Shown in pieces: positions 43,586 through 52,469 of a DNA stretch of 64,000 nucleotides. Each line of letters begins with the position of its first letter. Position 1 is the stretch's first letter. A model generated the notes under the pieces. It saw only the letters and a program-made list of their open reading frames with translations. It searched no databases and was not told where the DNA came from. Position numbers and translations under genes: made by a program. Origin of the DNA: Rhodococcus tibetensis (GTDB taxonomy: Bacteria > Actinomycetota > Actinomycetes > Mycobacteriales > Mycobacteriaceae). The DNA is taken from positions 18,260 to 82,259 of the forward strand of contig NZ_JANFQF010000028.1 in assembly GCF_024438035.1 (NCBI RefSeq). The letters are read 5' to 3'.

Positions 43586-46500
43586 TTGGCCGGTACTCCT
43601 GTCGTCGGTTCTGTTGGCGGGGTCACCATGTCGAAAAGGTCGTCGACCTCTGCTGCGGAGAGCTGCGCGAGCATGTCGGCGAGGTCGCCGTCCGTGGAGT
43701 TGCCCGCTGGGCCAGGGGCGCCGTTCGGTACCGGACGGCGGACCTCGATCAGGTCGGCCAGGTGTCCGGCGGTTGGCTGGTCCAGTGCATCCGCCAGTGG
43801 GATCTGTACGTCGAAGGTGCGTCGAATGTCCGACAGGAGCCGCACGATCAGTAGCGAGTCGCCGCCTCGTTCGAAGATGTCGTCTCCGGCGGCCATGTCC
43901 CTCGCACCGAGCGCGTCCCGCACGATGCCCAGTACGTGTTCCTCAGCGCTGCTGCCTATTGCGGGACGCTCAGCGGCTCCTGGGTCGTCTGAGGGTTGGC
44001 TTGTTCCGGGGTCGCGAACCCAAAGGTCGAGCCGGTGCTGAAGATCCCAGGTTGAAACTGCAATCGGTCCCGCACCGGAGAGTGCCAGGAGCCGCCGGAT
44101 GATTTCCAGGCCTTCGTCCGGCTGAATTGCCTTGTCGTCCATACCCCGGCCGATCGCGGAGATAGCTCGCTTCTCATCCTGGTGGTGTTGCCACACATCC
44201 CAACCTGCACTGATCCAGGTCGTGCCGTTCTCGCGTCGGTTGGCGCGTTCGGCGGCTGCGTCCATGAATCGGTTGGCAGCGCCATAGGCCATGAGTCGGA
44301 GCCCTCCGAGGACACCGGCGAGTGAGGACATCATCAGACAGAAGTCGACTGTTCTTGTGCGCAGTACGTCCTCGAGGGCTTGCTGTCCGTGTGCTTTGGC
44401 CTCAAAGTGCCATGCACACTGCTCTGCGCCGGATGCCGTTACCGCGCGGTCCCATTTCTCGCTGGGTAGTCCTGCGGCGTGCACGACACCGTTGATCGGG
44501 CCGAGCACTGCCTCCACTTCGTCGATCGCTCTGCCGAGTTGAGTCGGATCAGCGACATTGGCGACGACAACCACGACTCCTGTTCCTGCTGCCTCTAGTT
44601 CGCGGAGGCGGCGGACCCGTAGGACGGGGGCGTCGGGATCGATCAACGCGTCGCTTTGCGCTGCTGCATCTTCAGCGGCGGCGATTATGTCGTCCCATTC
44701 CTCCCGCGGGGGGACCGGGGTGCGCACCACAAGCCCCAATCGTGCTTGGCACTCTGACTGCAACATTCGACCGACTGTGGCCCCGATCTCACCGAGTCCA
44801 CCGGTGATCAGGTAGGTGCCTGCGTCGTGCAGCGGTGAGCGGCGTGGGCGAGTCCAGTCAGCCTGTACCCTTTCGAAGTCCCGCACCCACCGCCCTCGAC
44901 CGCGTAGAGCCTGGCCGGATTCGTGCACGACCCTGGTCGCCAACAACCCGGTGAGGGTCTGCAAGCTGACCGGGTCCAGGTCCAGAGGCAGGTCCCAGTG
45001 CAGCGATTCGATGTTCGCCTGTTCCTGCCCAACGACTTTCGCCGCTACTTCGAGCGGTACCCGTTCCGCCACAGGGTCAGGGTCGTCGTCGGTCACGGAG
45101 TAGGCGCCTGCGCTGATCAGGTCGAGGCGGATCGCCCCGGTAACGTTGTGTTCCGTCAACGCCTTCACCAAGGCGACCACACTGTGCAGGCCACGTTCCA
45201 ACTCCTGCTCGAGTATTGCTGCCGGACCCCCTTCGGGTGTGCCGACCGACCATGCCATCACGATTCGGGTCGGGAGGTTGTCCTGCTCGCGCAACTGGTC
45301 GATCAGCGCTGAAAAGTCTCCTTCGTTCCCCGGCCGGATAGTGCCGTCCTGGTCATTGGTCGGAAGCCCATAGCAGTCTCCAGCGTGCACAGTGAAGAAC
45401 CGCGATCCCACGTAGCGCTCGGTGAGGAGTGCCTTCAGAGCCAGGGGACGGTGGTTGTCCTCGAAGAGCAAGAAGACCTCAGAGCTGGGGTCGGTATCGT
45501 CGAGGTAGTCGACGCGGACCTGCTGCTGGTGCCAAACCGGGGTCCACATCCAGTGATCCACTGATTGTTTGTTGGATATGGCGGGAGAGGAACCGGCGGG
45601 CAGCGTCGCTTCGCCCGGCTCGACCCAGTAGCGGTGAGACTCGAATGGGTACGTCGGCAGCGGGACGCGGCGGCCGGTGCCGAGCCGATCCCAGTGCATC
45701 GTCAGACCTGCACACCATAGGCGGGCGTGGGCGGCGAGCAACGCGCGGGCGTCGGCGTCACCGTCATGTGTGCGCCCGGTTGAAGTAACGACCGGGATCC
45801 CGGTCTCGCGGTCGGGGTTGCGGCGTACAAAGCTCGACAGCGTCTGTCCGGGTCCGACTTCGAGGAAGACGGGATCCGGTTCCTCGAGCAGTGTCTGCAC
45901 GCCCTGCTCGAACAGCACCGGTTCACGCAGATGTTTGGCCCAATATGCGGGGTCGGTGGCCTCGTCATCGGTGATCCAGGTTCCCGTCACATTCGAGATG
46001 AACGGGATTCGTGGTGCGGAAAGCCGGCATCCGACGAGAGCTTTCTCCAGTTCGGGCATTGCCGGTTCCATCATCGCCGAGTGGAAGGCGTGCGATGTGC
46101 GAATCTTGCGCGCAGTGATGCCGGCCTCGGCAAGTGAGCGTAGTGCAGACCGAAGAGGCTCAGCGGGCCCGGACACAGTGCAGACCGAGGTCTCGTTCAC
46201 GGCCGCTACGCTGACGCCCTCGGGTAGATACTGCTGAACTTCGCGGGCGGGGGCGAGGACGGCGGCCATTGACCCGGCAGGCAGAGCGTCTATCAGGGCA
46301 CCGCGGGTGGCTACCACACGCAGTGCATCCGGCAGGGTCAGCACACCGGAGAGGCAGGCTGCCACGTACTCGCCGATGCTGTGACCCGTCATCGCGTCGG
46401 GTTCAATTCCCCAGGCCATCCACTGGCGAGCGAGCGCGTAGTCGATCGAAAACATTGCAGGCTGGGTCAAGCGAGTTCTAGCCAAGTCGACGGCAGGTCC

Positions 46501-48276
46501 GTTTGAGGTGGACTTCTGGGAGAACAGGGCGTCGCGCAGGTCCAGACCGAGTGCTCCGGCCAGTCCGTCTGCGCATTCGTCCAGGGCCTCAGTGAATGCT
46601 CCGTATCGTCGGTACCAGGCCCGTCCCATTCCTGTGTACTGGGCGCCCTGCCCGGGAAACATGAAGATCACCGGCCGGTGGCGGGGGGCCCCGGAGTCGT
46701 GCAGCACGTTGGGTCCGTTCCCGCTTTCGAGGGCTCGAACTGCTTCTTGCGCATCACCCGCGACGATGGCGGTTCGATAATCGAATACGCGGCGCCCGGT
46801 AGTCAGAGTGTGGCTGACGTCGGTCAAGGATGTCCCGGTCGCGGCGAGGTGTGTGGCGAGGTTTTGTCGGGCCGCTTCCAGCGCGGCCGGCGACTTCGCG
46901 GACAGAGGGAGGATCGTGAGGGGCTGGGCTGTCGCCGGGTCGGCCGGAAGGAGGGAAGGGGCTTCCTCGAGCAAGACGTGGACTGTGGCGCCGCCCATTC
47001 CGGCGGAGGTCACCGCGCACCGTCGTGCCACCCCGTCAGGGACGTTCCATGGAGCGCTCGCGGTCGGGATCTTGAACAGGGTGTCTTCGGCCCCGCACTC
47101 GGGATTCCACTGGTCGAAGTACAGCGTCGGGGCGATCTGGCGGTGCTTGAGCATCAGCACACACTTGATCAGTCCGGCCACTCCAGCGGCGACGCTGAGG
47201 TGTCCGATGTTGCCCTTGACTGAACCGACGTAGCAGGACGTGTCGCGGCGGCCGTAGACGGCGTTGATCGCCCGGAACTCGATCGGATCGCCCATGGCAG
47301 TGCCGGTGCCGTGAGCTTCGATGTACTGCACGTCGTCCGGCACGAGACCGGACACGCTGAGGGCTTCGCTGAGCACGCTGGTCTGGCCGCGTTCGCCCGG
47401 GGCGGTGTAGCCCGCCCGATCCGCACCGTCGTTGCCAGTGGAGGAACCCGATAGCACGGCTAGGATGGTGTCCCGCTCGTCGATCGCATCGGCCAGTCGT
47501 TTGAGCACGACGACCCCGGCGCCGTTGCCGAAAATCGTGCCATTCGCTTTCGCGTCGAATGGGCGGCAGATGCCGTCCGGCGATTCCACTCCGTCCGGCT
47601 GATGCAAGTACCCCGACTCCTGAGGGAATCGAATCGACACACCTCCTGCCAATGCGAGGTCACATTCGCCGGTAAGCAGGGACTGCGCAGCTGTGTGCAC
47701 TGCCATCAGGGAGGTGGAGCAGGCGGCTTGCACAGCAACGCTGGGCCCGGTGAGGTTGAGGTGGTAGGCCGTACGCGTCGCCAGATAGTTCAGGTCATTC
47801 CCCATCATCGTGGCCATGTCGTCGCGCATGTCGTTTATCGATCCGCGGTACCCGTGCTCGGATGTCAACAGGTTGGCCAGTTGGTAGGTGTTCCCCAGAC
47901 CTCCTGCATAGACCCCGATCGTGCCGGGGTAGACCTCTGAGTTGTGTCCGCTGTCTTCGAGTGCCGACCATGCACACTCCAAGAACACCCGCAGCTGCGG
48001 ATCCATGCGTTCTGCTTCACGGCCGCTGATGTAGAAGAAGGAGGCGTCAAATTCTCGGACGCCGTCGATCGTCGCGGCTCGTGGCACGTAGTCCGGATCC
48101 GCGATCCGCTGCTGGGGGACCCCAGCCTCCAGTTGCTCCGCCAGGTCGAGAGTGCGGACTGCTTCGCCGCCGGTGCGAAGTAGCTCCCAGTATTCCTGTG
48201 CGCCACGGGCTCCGGGTAGTCGGCAGTCCAGCCCGACCACTGCGACCTTGCCGGTGTGTGATTCGTTGTTCGTCAT
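43582..48276 (-). CDS. Type I polyketide synthase: KS-AT-KR-ACP
   Basis: A 1564-aa single extension module. The KS has Cys in VQAACSTSLM (about 186), His in EAHGTGT (about 322) and His in KGNIGH (about 359). The AT (about 540-850) has nucleophile GHSIGE and HAFHS, the mark of malonyl-CoA selection. The KR has TYLITGGLGEIGAT and catalytic Ser/Tyr/Asn in MMSSLAG and YGAANRFM. The ACP Ser is in FERGGDSLLIVRL. No DH, ER or MT domain is present, so one malonate is added and reduced to a beta-hydroxyl. The C-terminal tail LADMLAQLSAAEVDDLFD looks like a docking peptide for a TubC domain such as the one in the NRPS. Start ATG 48276 lies 5 nt after the stop of the A-PCP gene. Confidence 0.92.
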   Translation of the reverse strand: MTNNESHTGKVAVVGLDCRLPGARGAQEYWELLRTGGEAVRTLDLAEQLEAGVPQQRIADPDYVPRAATIDGVREFDASFFYISGREAERMDPQLRVFLECAWSALEDSGHNSEVYPGTIGVYAGGLGNTYQLANLLTSEHGYRGSINDMRDDMATMMGNDLNYLATRTAYHLNLTGPSVAVQAACSTSLMAVHTAAQSLLTGECDLALAGGVSIRFPQESGYLHQPDGVESPDGICRPFDAKANGTIFGNGAGVVVLKRLADAIDERDTILAVLSGSSTGNDGADRAGYTAPGERGQTSVLSEALSVSGLVPDDVQYIEAHGTGTAMGDPIEFRAINAVYGRRDTSCYVGSVKGNIGHLSVAAGVAGLIKCVLMLKHRQIAPTLYFDQWNPECGAEDTLFKIPTASAPWNVPDGVARRCAVTSAGMGGATVHVLLEEAPSLLPADPATAQPLTILPLSAKSPAALEAARQNLATHLAATGTSLTDVSHTLTTGRRVFDYRTAIVAGDAQEAVRALESGNGPNVLHDSGAPRHRPVIFMFPGQGAQYTGMGRAWYRRYGAFTEALDECADGLAGALGLDLRDALFSQKSTSNGPAVDLARTRLTQPAMFSIDYALARQWMAWGIEPDAMTGHSIGEYVAACLSGVLTLPDALRVVATRGALIDALPAGSMAAVLAPAREVQQYLPEGVSVAAVNETSVCTVSGPAEPLRSALRSLAEAGITARKIRTSHAFHSAMMEPAMPELEKALVGCRLSAPRIPFISNVTGTWITDDEATDPAYWAKHLREPVLFEQGVQTLLEEPDPVFLEVGPGQTLSSFVRRNPDRETGIPVVTSTGRTHDGDADARALLAAHARLWCAGLTMHWDRLGTGRRVPLPTYPFESHRYWVEPGEATLPAGSSPAISNKQSVDHWMWTPVWHQQQVRVDYLDDTDPSSEVFLLFEDNHRPLALKALLTERYVGSRFFTVHAGDCYGLPTNDQDGTIRPGNEGDFSALIDQLREQDNLPTRIVMAWSVGTPEGGPAAILEQELERGLHSVVALVKALTEHNVTGAIRLDLISAGAYSVTDDDPDPVAERVPLEVAAKVVGQEQANIESLHWDLPLDLDPVSLQTLTGLLATRVVHESGQALRGRGRWVRDFERVQADWTRPRRSPLHDAGTYLITGGLGEIGATVGRMLQSECQARLGLVVRTPVPPREEWDDIIAAAEDAAAQSDALIDPDAPVLRVRRLRELEAAGTGVVVVVANVADPTQLGRAIDEVEAVLGPINGVVHAAGLPSEKWDRAVTASGAEQCAWHFEAKAHGQQALEDVLRTRTVDFCLMMSSLAGVLGGLRLMAYGAANRFMDAAAERANRRENGTTWISAGWDVWQHHQDEKRAISAIGRGMDDKAIQPDEGLEIIRRLLALSGAGPIAVSTWDLQHRLDLWVRDPGTSQPSDDPGAAERPAIGSSAEEHVLGIVRDALGARDMAAGDDIFERGGDSLLIVRLLSDIRRTFDVQIPLADALDQPTAGHLADLIEVRRPVPNGAPGPAGNSTDGDLADMLAQLSAAEVDDLFDMVTPPTEPTTGVPAK

Positions 48277-48281
48277 CTCTA

Positions 48282-50135
48282 TCAGCTCTCCGTCCCTCGC
48301 CAACCCAGACCCCGCCCCGCCCTGGAACGTGTGTGTACTGCCAACCCCCGCCGCCGCGCGCCGCGTGCGGTTCCATCGGTCACCGGTGACGATGTGTCGT
48401 CGCCGCTCAGTTGCCGCGCCAACATAGCCAAGCTGCCTGCCCGGTAGACGTCAGCCAAACGCAACTCGTGGCCGTTCCGGGTCACCACCTCGTGAAAAGC
48501 AGCCAGCCTCACCGAGTTCAATCCGGCATCAAAGAAGTTTTCGTCGACACCGATCAGTCGACCGCCCAGCACCTGAGTCATTGCCTGCTGCAGGTCGCCG
48601 GCAAGCCCAGCAACTTGGTGAGCTGGGTGCGATCCAGATTGTGCACCGCGGGGTGCGGGCAACGCCTGGCGGTCGATTTTGAAGTTCGGGGTGAGCGGTA
48701 ACTCGTTGAGTACGACATACCGGGCGGGGCGGGCATGCGAGGGTAGATACTCGTCGACATGGGCTTGTAATTTCGCCACTTCGAGAACATCTCCACGGGG
48801 AACTACGTAGGCCACCAAATGCGCCTCTCCGAGGTCGTCCGGGAACACTGCTACCGCAGCGGAGCTGACCAGTCCACTGTTCGCGATCACGCCTTCGGCT
48901 TCGCCTGTGTCGACCCGGATCCCGGCGATCTTGACGACGAAGTCTTCTCGACCGACCATGGTCACCGATCCGTCCGCGCCGCGCACCGCGAGGTCGCCCG
49001 TGCGCAGTGTGCCCGGCTCGCCGTTCAGTTCCCGGCCGTGCCCGATCGACAGGAATGGGCTACGGACGACAAGTTCACCTTTGCAAGGTCCGGTCAGCAC
49101 CGCCCCGGATTCGTCGACGAGGTCTACTTTTGTTGTCGCGACAGGCTGCCCCAGTGGAAACACCGCGGTGTGCAGCTCGTATGTGTGGTCGACAACGTTC
49201 AACAGCGCGCATGAGCATTCGGTGGAGCCGTAGGCGCTTGCGAGTAGGCAGTCGGGGCCGAACAGTGACCGGTAGTACTCGAGGTCAGGAGCGAGGATGG
49301 AGTCGCCGCCGAGAGCCAGTACACGCATCGCCGGCAACGCTTCTGCGCGCTCGGTGAGCGCCCGGGACACCGCGCGGAACACGGGGACGGTGGAGTGGTA
49401 GACGCTCATGTCGGTGGCGCGGAACCAGTCGATCAACCCGCCGATGCCCATCGTGCGCAGATTGACCGGGCACAGTGTCGCGCCGGTCAACAACGCCCCG
49501 TACATGTCCTGCACCGAGGAGTCCCAGCTGTAAGCGGACTGCAGGCTGACCCGGTCGTCGGGGTGAATTCCCAGGCCTCTCGCCCAGACCGTGGCGTGGT
49601 GCTCCACATTGCGGTGGGTCTGCACCACCGGTTTGGGGACGCCGGTCGAGCCGGAGGTGAAGAGGATGTACGCCTCGTCGTCGGCGCGGCGGGTGCTCCA
49701 CCCGGGTGCGTCCGCAGACGCGGCGGTCGCGGTGGCGCCGGACACGGTGACCACCGTTGTCCTGTCCTTCGCGAGGGACGTTGCCAGTTCCCGGTTGGGA
49801 CTGTCGGTGAGCATCGTCCCGGCTCCGCTCAGCGCCAGCATCTGTCGTAGCCGAGCGGCAGGGTAGGACGCGTCCAGCGGCACGTAGACCAGTCCGGCCA
49901 ACAATGCGCCGAGCACCCCGGAGACCATCTCTGCGCTGTGTGCGAAAAGGAGCGCGCAACGATCACCTGGGCGGGCGCCCGCCCGCGTGAGGTCTGCAGC
50001 GATGTTGCCTGCTCGGTCGGCTAGATCGCGGTATGTCCAGCGAGTCTCGGGAGTGAGGACAGCCGTGTGTTCGGGTCGCTGGTCGACCTGCTCGAGCAGA
50101 CAGCTGATCAGTGTCCGTTCGATCCGTTCAATCAT
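48282..50135 (-). CDS. Adenylation-carrier didomain (loading A-PCP)
   Basis: A 617-aa protein with an A domain and a carrier. Core motifs include AYILFTSGSTGVPKPVVQTH, SWDSSVQDMYGALLTGATL, SAYGSTECSCALLN and the closing Lys region LTPNFKIDRQALP. The carrier Ser is in FFDAGLNSVRLA. There is no condensation domain, so it is the probable starter-loading protein for the PKS. Pocket residues (Asp of SWDSS, then Gln, His of VYHSTVP) do not match any specificity code I recall, so the acid is unknown; aminoacyl or other carboxylates are both possible. It starts at ATG 50135 with GGAGG upstream; the open frame before that belongs to the dehydrogenase. Confidence 0.85.
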   Translation of the reverse strand: MIERIERTLISCLLEQVDQRPEHTAVLTPETRWTYRDLADRAGNIAADLTRAGARPGDRCALLFAHSAEMVSGVLGALLAGLVYVPLDASYPAARLRQMLALSGAGTMLTDSPNRELATSLAKDRTTVVTVSGATATAASADAPGWSTRRADDEAYILFTSGSTGVPKPVVQTHRNVEHHATVWARGLGIHPDDRVSLQSAYSWDSSVQDMYGALLTGATLCPVNLRTMGIGGLIDWFRATDMSVYHSTVPVFRAVSRALTERAEALPAMRVLALGGDSILAPDLEYYRSLFGPDCLLASAYGSTECSCALLNVVDHTYELHTAVFPLGQPVATTKVDLVDESGAVLTGPCKGELVVRSPFLSIGHGRELNGEPGTLRTGDLAVRGADGSVTMVGREDFVVKIAGIRVDTGEAEGVIANSGLVSSAAVAVFPDDLGEAHLVAYVVPRGDVLEVAKLQAHVDEYLPSHARPARYVVLNELPLTPNFKIDRQALPAPRGAQSGSHPAHQVAGLAGDLQQAMTQVLGGRLIGVDENFFDAGLNSVRLAAFHEVVTRNGHELRLADVYRAGSLAMLARQLSGDDTSSPVTDGTARGARRRGLAVHTRSRAGRGLGWRGTES

Positions 50136-51168
50136 CGTCGCCTCCGTAGGCCAGCCGCGCGCTCGTCCATGCCGTGCTGCGATGTAGCGCGGCGTAGGCC
50201 TCGGTGGCCCGGTCGAAATGGCCCTCGTAGATCTGCATTCCACTGAGCGAGACCAGCCCGTCTTCGACCAGCCGGAGCGCCCAGTGCAGGTTCTCGGTGA
50301 CGGTGCCTTCCCTCGAAGGAACACGAATTTGTTTGTGGCCCAGTTCGTAATCGTTGTCCCGGTACCCTTCACCGCAGCGCGCCGACACCCGGTAGTCGAT
50401 GTTGCCGTGGTCGACGGAGAACTTTGTGCTGGCTACGAATCTGCCGACGGCCGTAATCACAGGTCGAGGTCCTCCGCGCACCGCCCAATCCGTGGCCTCG
50501 TGCAGTGCGGCAGTGCCGTCCCCAGAGATGCACATGAACACGTGCCTGCGAGTTCCGCCGGTCGGGTGGGCCGCCAATTTGTTCCAATCGGCTGCCGTGA
50601 TAGCCGAACGGTCCATGGCATCGACTGCCTCTGTCCGGGCGGAATCGTTGTCCACGACCGTGACGTCCAGCCCTCTGCTGGCCGCTACCTGGGCTACCAG
50701 CAGTCCGACGATGCCAGCGCCGACGACCAGGGCATGCTCGCCTTCCATGGCCCCGGATCGGTCCAGTGCGTGTACTGCGGTGGCAGTGAGGTTCGCGACT
50801 ACAGCCTCGGCCGGATCTAGGTGGTCCGGTATCCGCACGCACAGCCGGTGCGGCACCCATACCAGTGTGCCGTGCACCGCTCGACCCCATCCCATCGCGA
50901 TAACCCGGTCCCCCACGGAAAACCCGGGGCTGCGCGGACCCACTTCCACGACCTCACCAGCAGCGCAATACCCAAGCGGAAAACGTTCGCCGGAAGCGCG
51001 CGCCATTCTCAGATAGTGCAGTTCGGTTCCAGGACTGATGAGGGTGATCTGCGGCCGAACGACCAGTTCGCCGGGTACAGGTGAGCGCATGTCAACACTC
51101 ACGTATTCCACACCGGCGTGTCCTCCTGCCTGCAAATGCCGGATCGGGGGTGCTGCGCGCACGCTCAT
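50128..51168 (-). CDS. MDR-type dehydrogenase of the biosynthetic operon
   Basis: A 346-aa medium-chain dehydrogenase. The GroES-like half contains FPLGYCAAGEVVEVG and FSVGDRVIAMGWG, and the NAD-binding Rossmann motif is ALVVGAGIVGLLVAQVA. Typical zinc ligands are not evident in the first half, resembling the bi-domain or polysaccharide-type MDR subgroup. It may oxidise an alcohol to the ketone that the adjacent class III aminotransferase then aminates, a classic pair. ATG 51168 overlaps the aminotransferase stop by 4 nt; the open frame continues to 51417 inside the aminotransferase gene. Confidence 0.75.
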   Translation of the reverse strand: MSVRAAPPIRHLQAGGHAGVEYVSVDMRSPVPGELVVRPQITLISPGTELHYLRMARASGERFPLGYCAAGEVVEVGPRSPGFSVGDRVIAMGWGRAVHGTLVWVPHRLCVRIPDHLDPAEAVVANLTATAVHALDRSGAMEGEHALVVGAGIVGLLVAQVAASRGLDVTVVDNDSARTEAVDAMDRSAITAADWNKLAAHPTGGTRRHVFMCISGDGTAALHEATDWAVRGGPRPVITAVGRFVASTKFSVDHGNIDYRVSARCGEGYRDNDYELGHKQIRVPSREGTVTENLHWALRLVEDGLVSLSGMQIYEGHFDRATEAYAALHRSTAWTSARLAYGGDDD

Positions 51169-52469
51169 ACCCCCTCGCTGATGCGCCGCGAGGTCGCGTC
51201 CAACAGATCGGTCAATCTCCGTAAATCGGCCTGCGACATCATTAGTGAAGGGACAATCTTGACTGAAGCATCTTGCGGCCCGCCGGAGAAGAGCAGCAGT
51301 CTCTCGGCAAGTGCGGCTCGCGTGAACGCGCGTGCCAGCGACGGCGAGGGCTGTCCAGCACTGTCGATGCAGTCGAACCCTGCCAAGCCGCCGACCACAC
51401 GCCAGTCGCGGATCCACTCGAACTCGCGCATCGACTCCTGTCCGTGCTCACGCAAGTATTCACCAAGTTCCCGGGCCCGGGCGGGCACGTCTTGGTTGAC
51501 TACGACGTCGAGTACCGCGACGGCGGCTGCGCAGGACACCGGGTTTCCCGAAAATGTGGATGTCTGTACTCCTGCAGGTAAAGCGTCCAGCACCGCTGCG
51601 GGTCCGGTGACGGCGGCGATCGGGCTGCCATTTCCCAACGTCTTACCAAGAACGATGAGGTCCGGTGTATGACTGAGTAATTCGGACCGGAACAGCCTAC
51701 CGCAGCGTCCGAGCCCAGTGTAGATTTCGTCGATGACGACCAGTGCACCGGCCTTCCGCGCTTCATCGGCCACCGCATCGATGTACCGCACGGGAAGTTC
51801 CAGGACCCCTTCGGTGACCTGCACCGGTTCGATCACCACCGCTGCCAGATCGCCGGTAGCGGCCGCCCGAGCAATCAGAGAGCGGGCCTGTTGTTCGGCC
51901 GCGCCATTGTCGTCTCCTGCTCTCGGGTCGGGCGGGTCAATCCGCCAAATGCCCTGCGGGGCAGGTCCCGAGTGTTCCTTCAGTGACTGCCGCCATGTCA
52001 GCGCCAAAGCTCCGGCAGTCTTGCCGTGGAAGCTGCGGTCCAGCGCCACCACACTGTTCCGCCCTGTCGCGGCGCGGGCTACTTTGAGGGCCGCTTCGAT
52101 GGCCTCCGATCCGGTGGCAGTGGGCAAGACGCGGGCGTCCTCGAACGGAACCAGCGCGGCGAGCTGAGCAGTCATTTCCTCACGCACGTCCGAACCCAGC
52201 TTGCATCCGGTGTGTCCCAGCCGTCGAGCCTGCGCGACGACGGCGTCGACTACAGCGGGATGCTGGTGTCCGAGGCTCACAGCGCCGCTACCTGCGGTAG
52301 CGTCGAAATAGTCAGTGCCGTCCACGGCGGTCAACCAGGCGCCGTGCCCTTCGGCGAACACCGGACCGAGACGGGTACCGGTGGACCGTGCTTCTCGGCT
52401 CGACCGGTCGACTGTGTCCGGATCGGGTCGTTCAACGGTCTCCAAGGTTGTGTCCACATGTCTTCTCAT
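51165..52469 (-). CDS. Class III PLP-dependent aminotransferase
   Basis: A 434-aa fold-type I aminotransferase. PLP-binding features are TATGSEAIEAALKVAR, SFHGKTAGALALTW, the Asp of VVIDEIYTGLGRCG and the Schiff-base Lys in IVLGKTLGNGSPIAA. The class covers omega-amino acid, ornithine and glutamate-semialdehyde enzymes. Here it may aminate an aldehyde or ketone supplied by the adjacent MDR dehydrogenase, or a beta-keto thioester. I start it at ATG 52469 because it forms an ATGA overlap with the EPSPS-like gene; ATG 52487 is an alternative. Confidence 0.85.
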   Translation of the reverse strand: MRRHVDTTLETVERPDPDTVDRSSREARSTGTRLGPVFAEGHGAWLTAVDGTDYFDATAGSGAVSLGHQHPAVVDAVVAQARRLGHTGCKLGSDVREEMTAQLAALVPFEDARVLPTATGSEAIEAALKVARAATGRNSVVALDRSFHGKTAGALALTWRQSLKEHSGPAPQGIWRIDPPDPRAGDDNGAAEQQARSLIARAAATGDLAAVVIEPVQVTEGVLELPVRYIDAVADEARKAGALVVIDEIYTGLGRCGRLFRSELLSHTPDLIVLGKTLGNGSPIAAVTGPAAVLDALPAGVQTSTFSGNPVSCAAAVAVLDVVVNQDVPARARELGEYLREHGQESMREFEWIRDWRVVGGLAGFDCIDSAGQPSPSLARAFTRAALAERLLLFSGGPQDASVKIVPSLMMSQADLRRLTDLLDATSRRISEGV

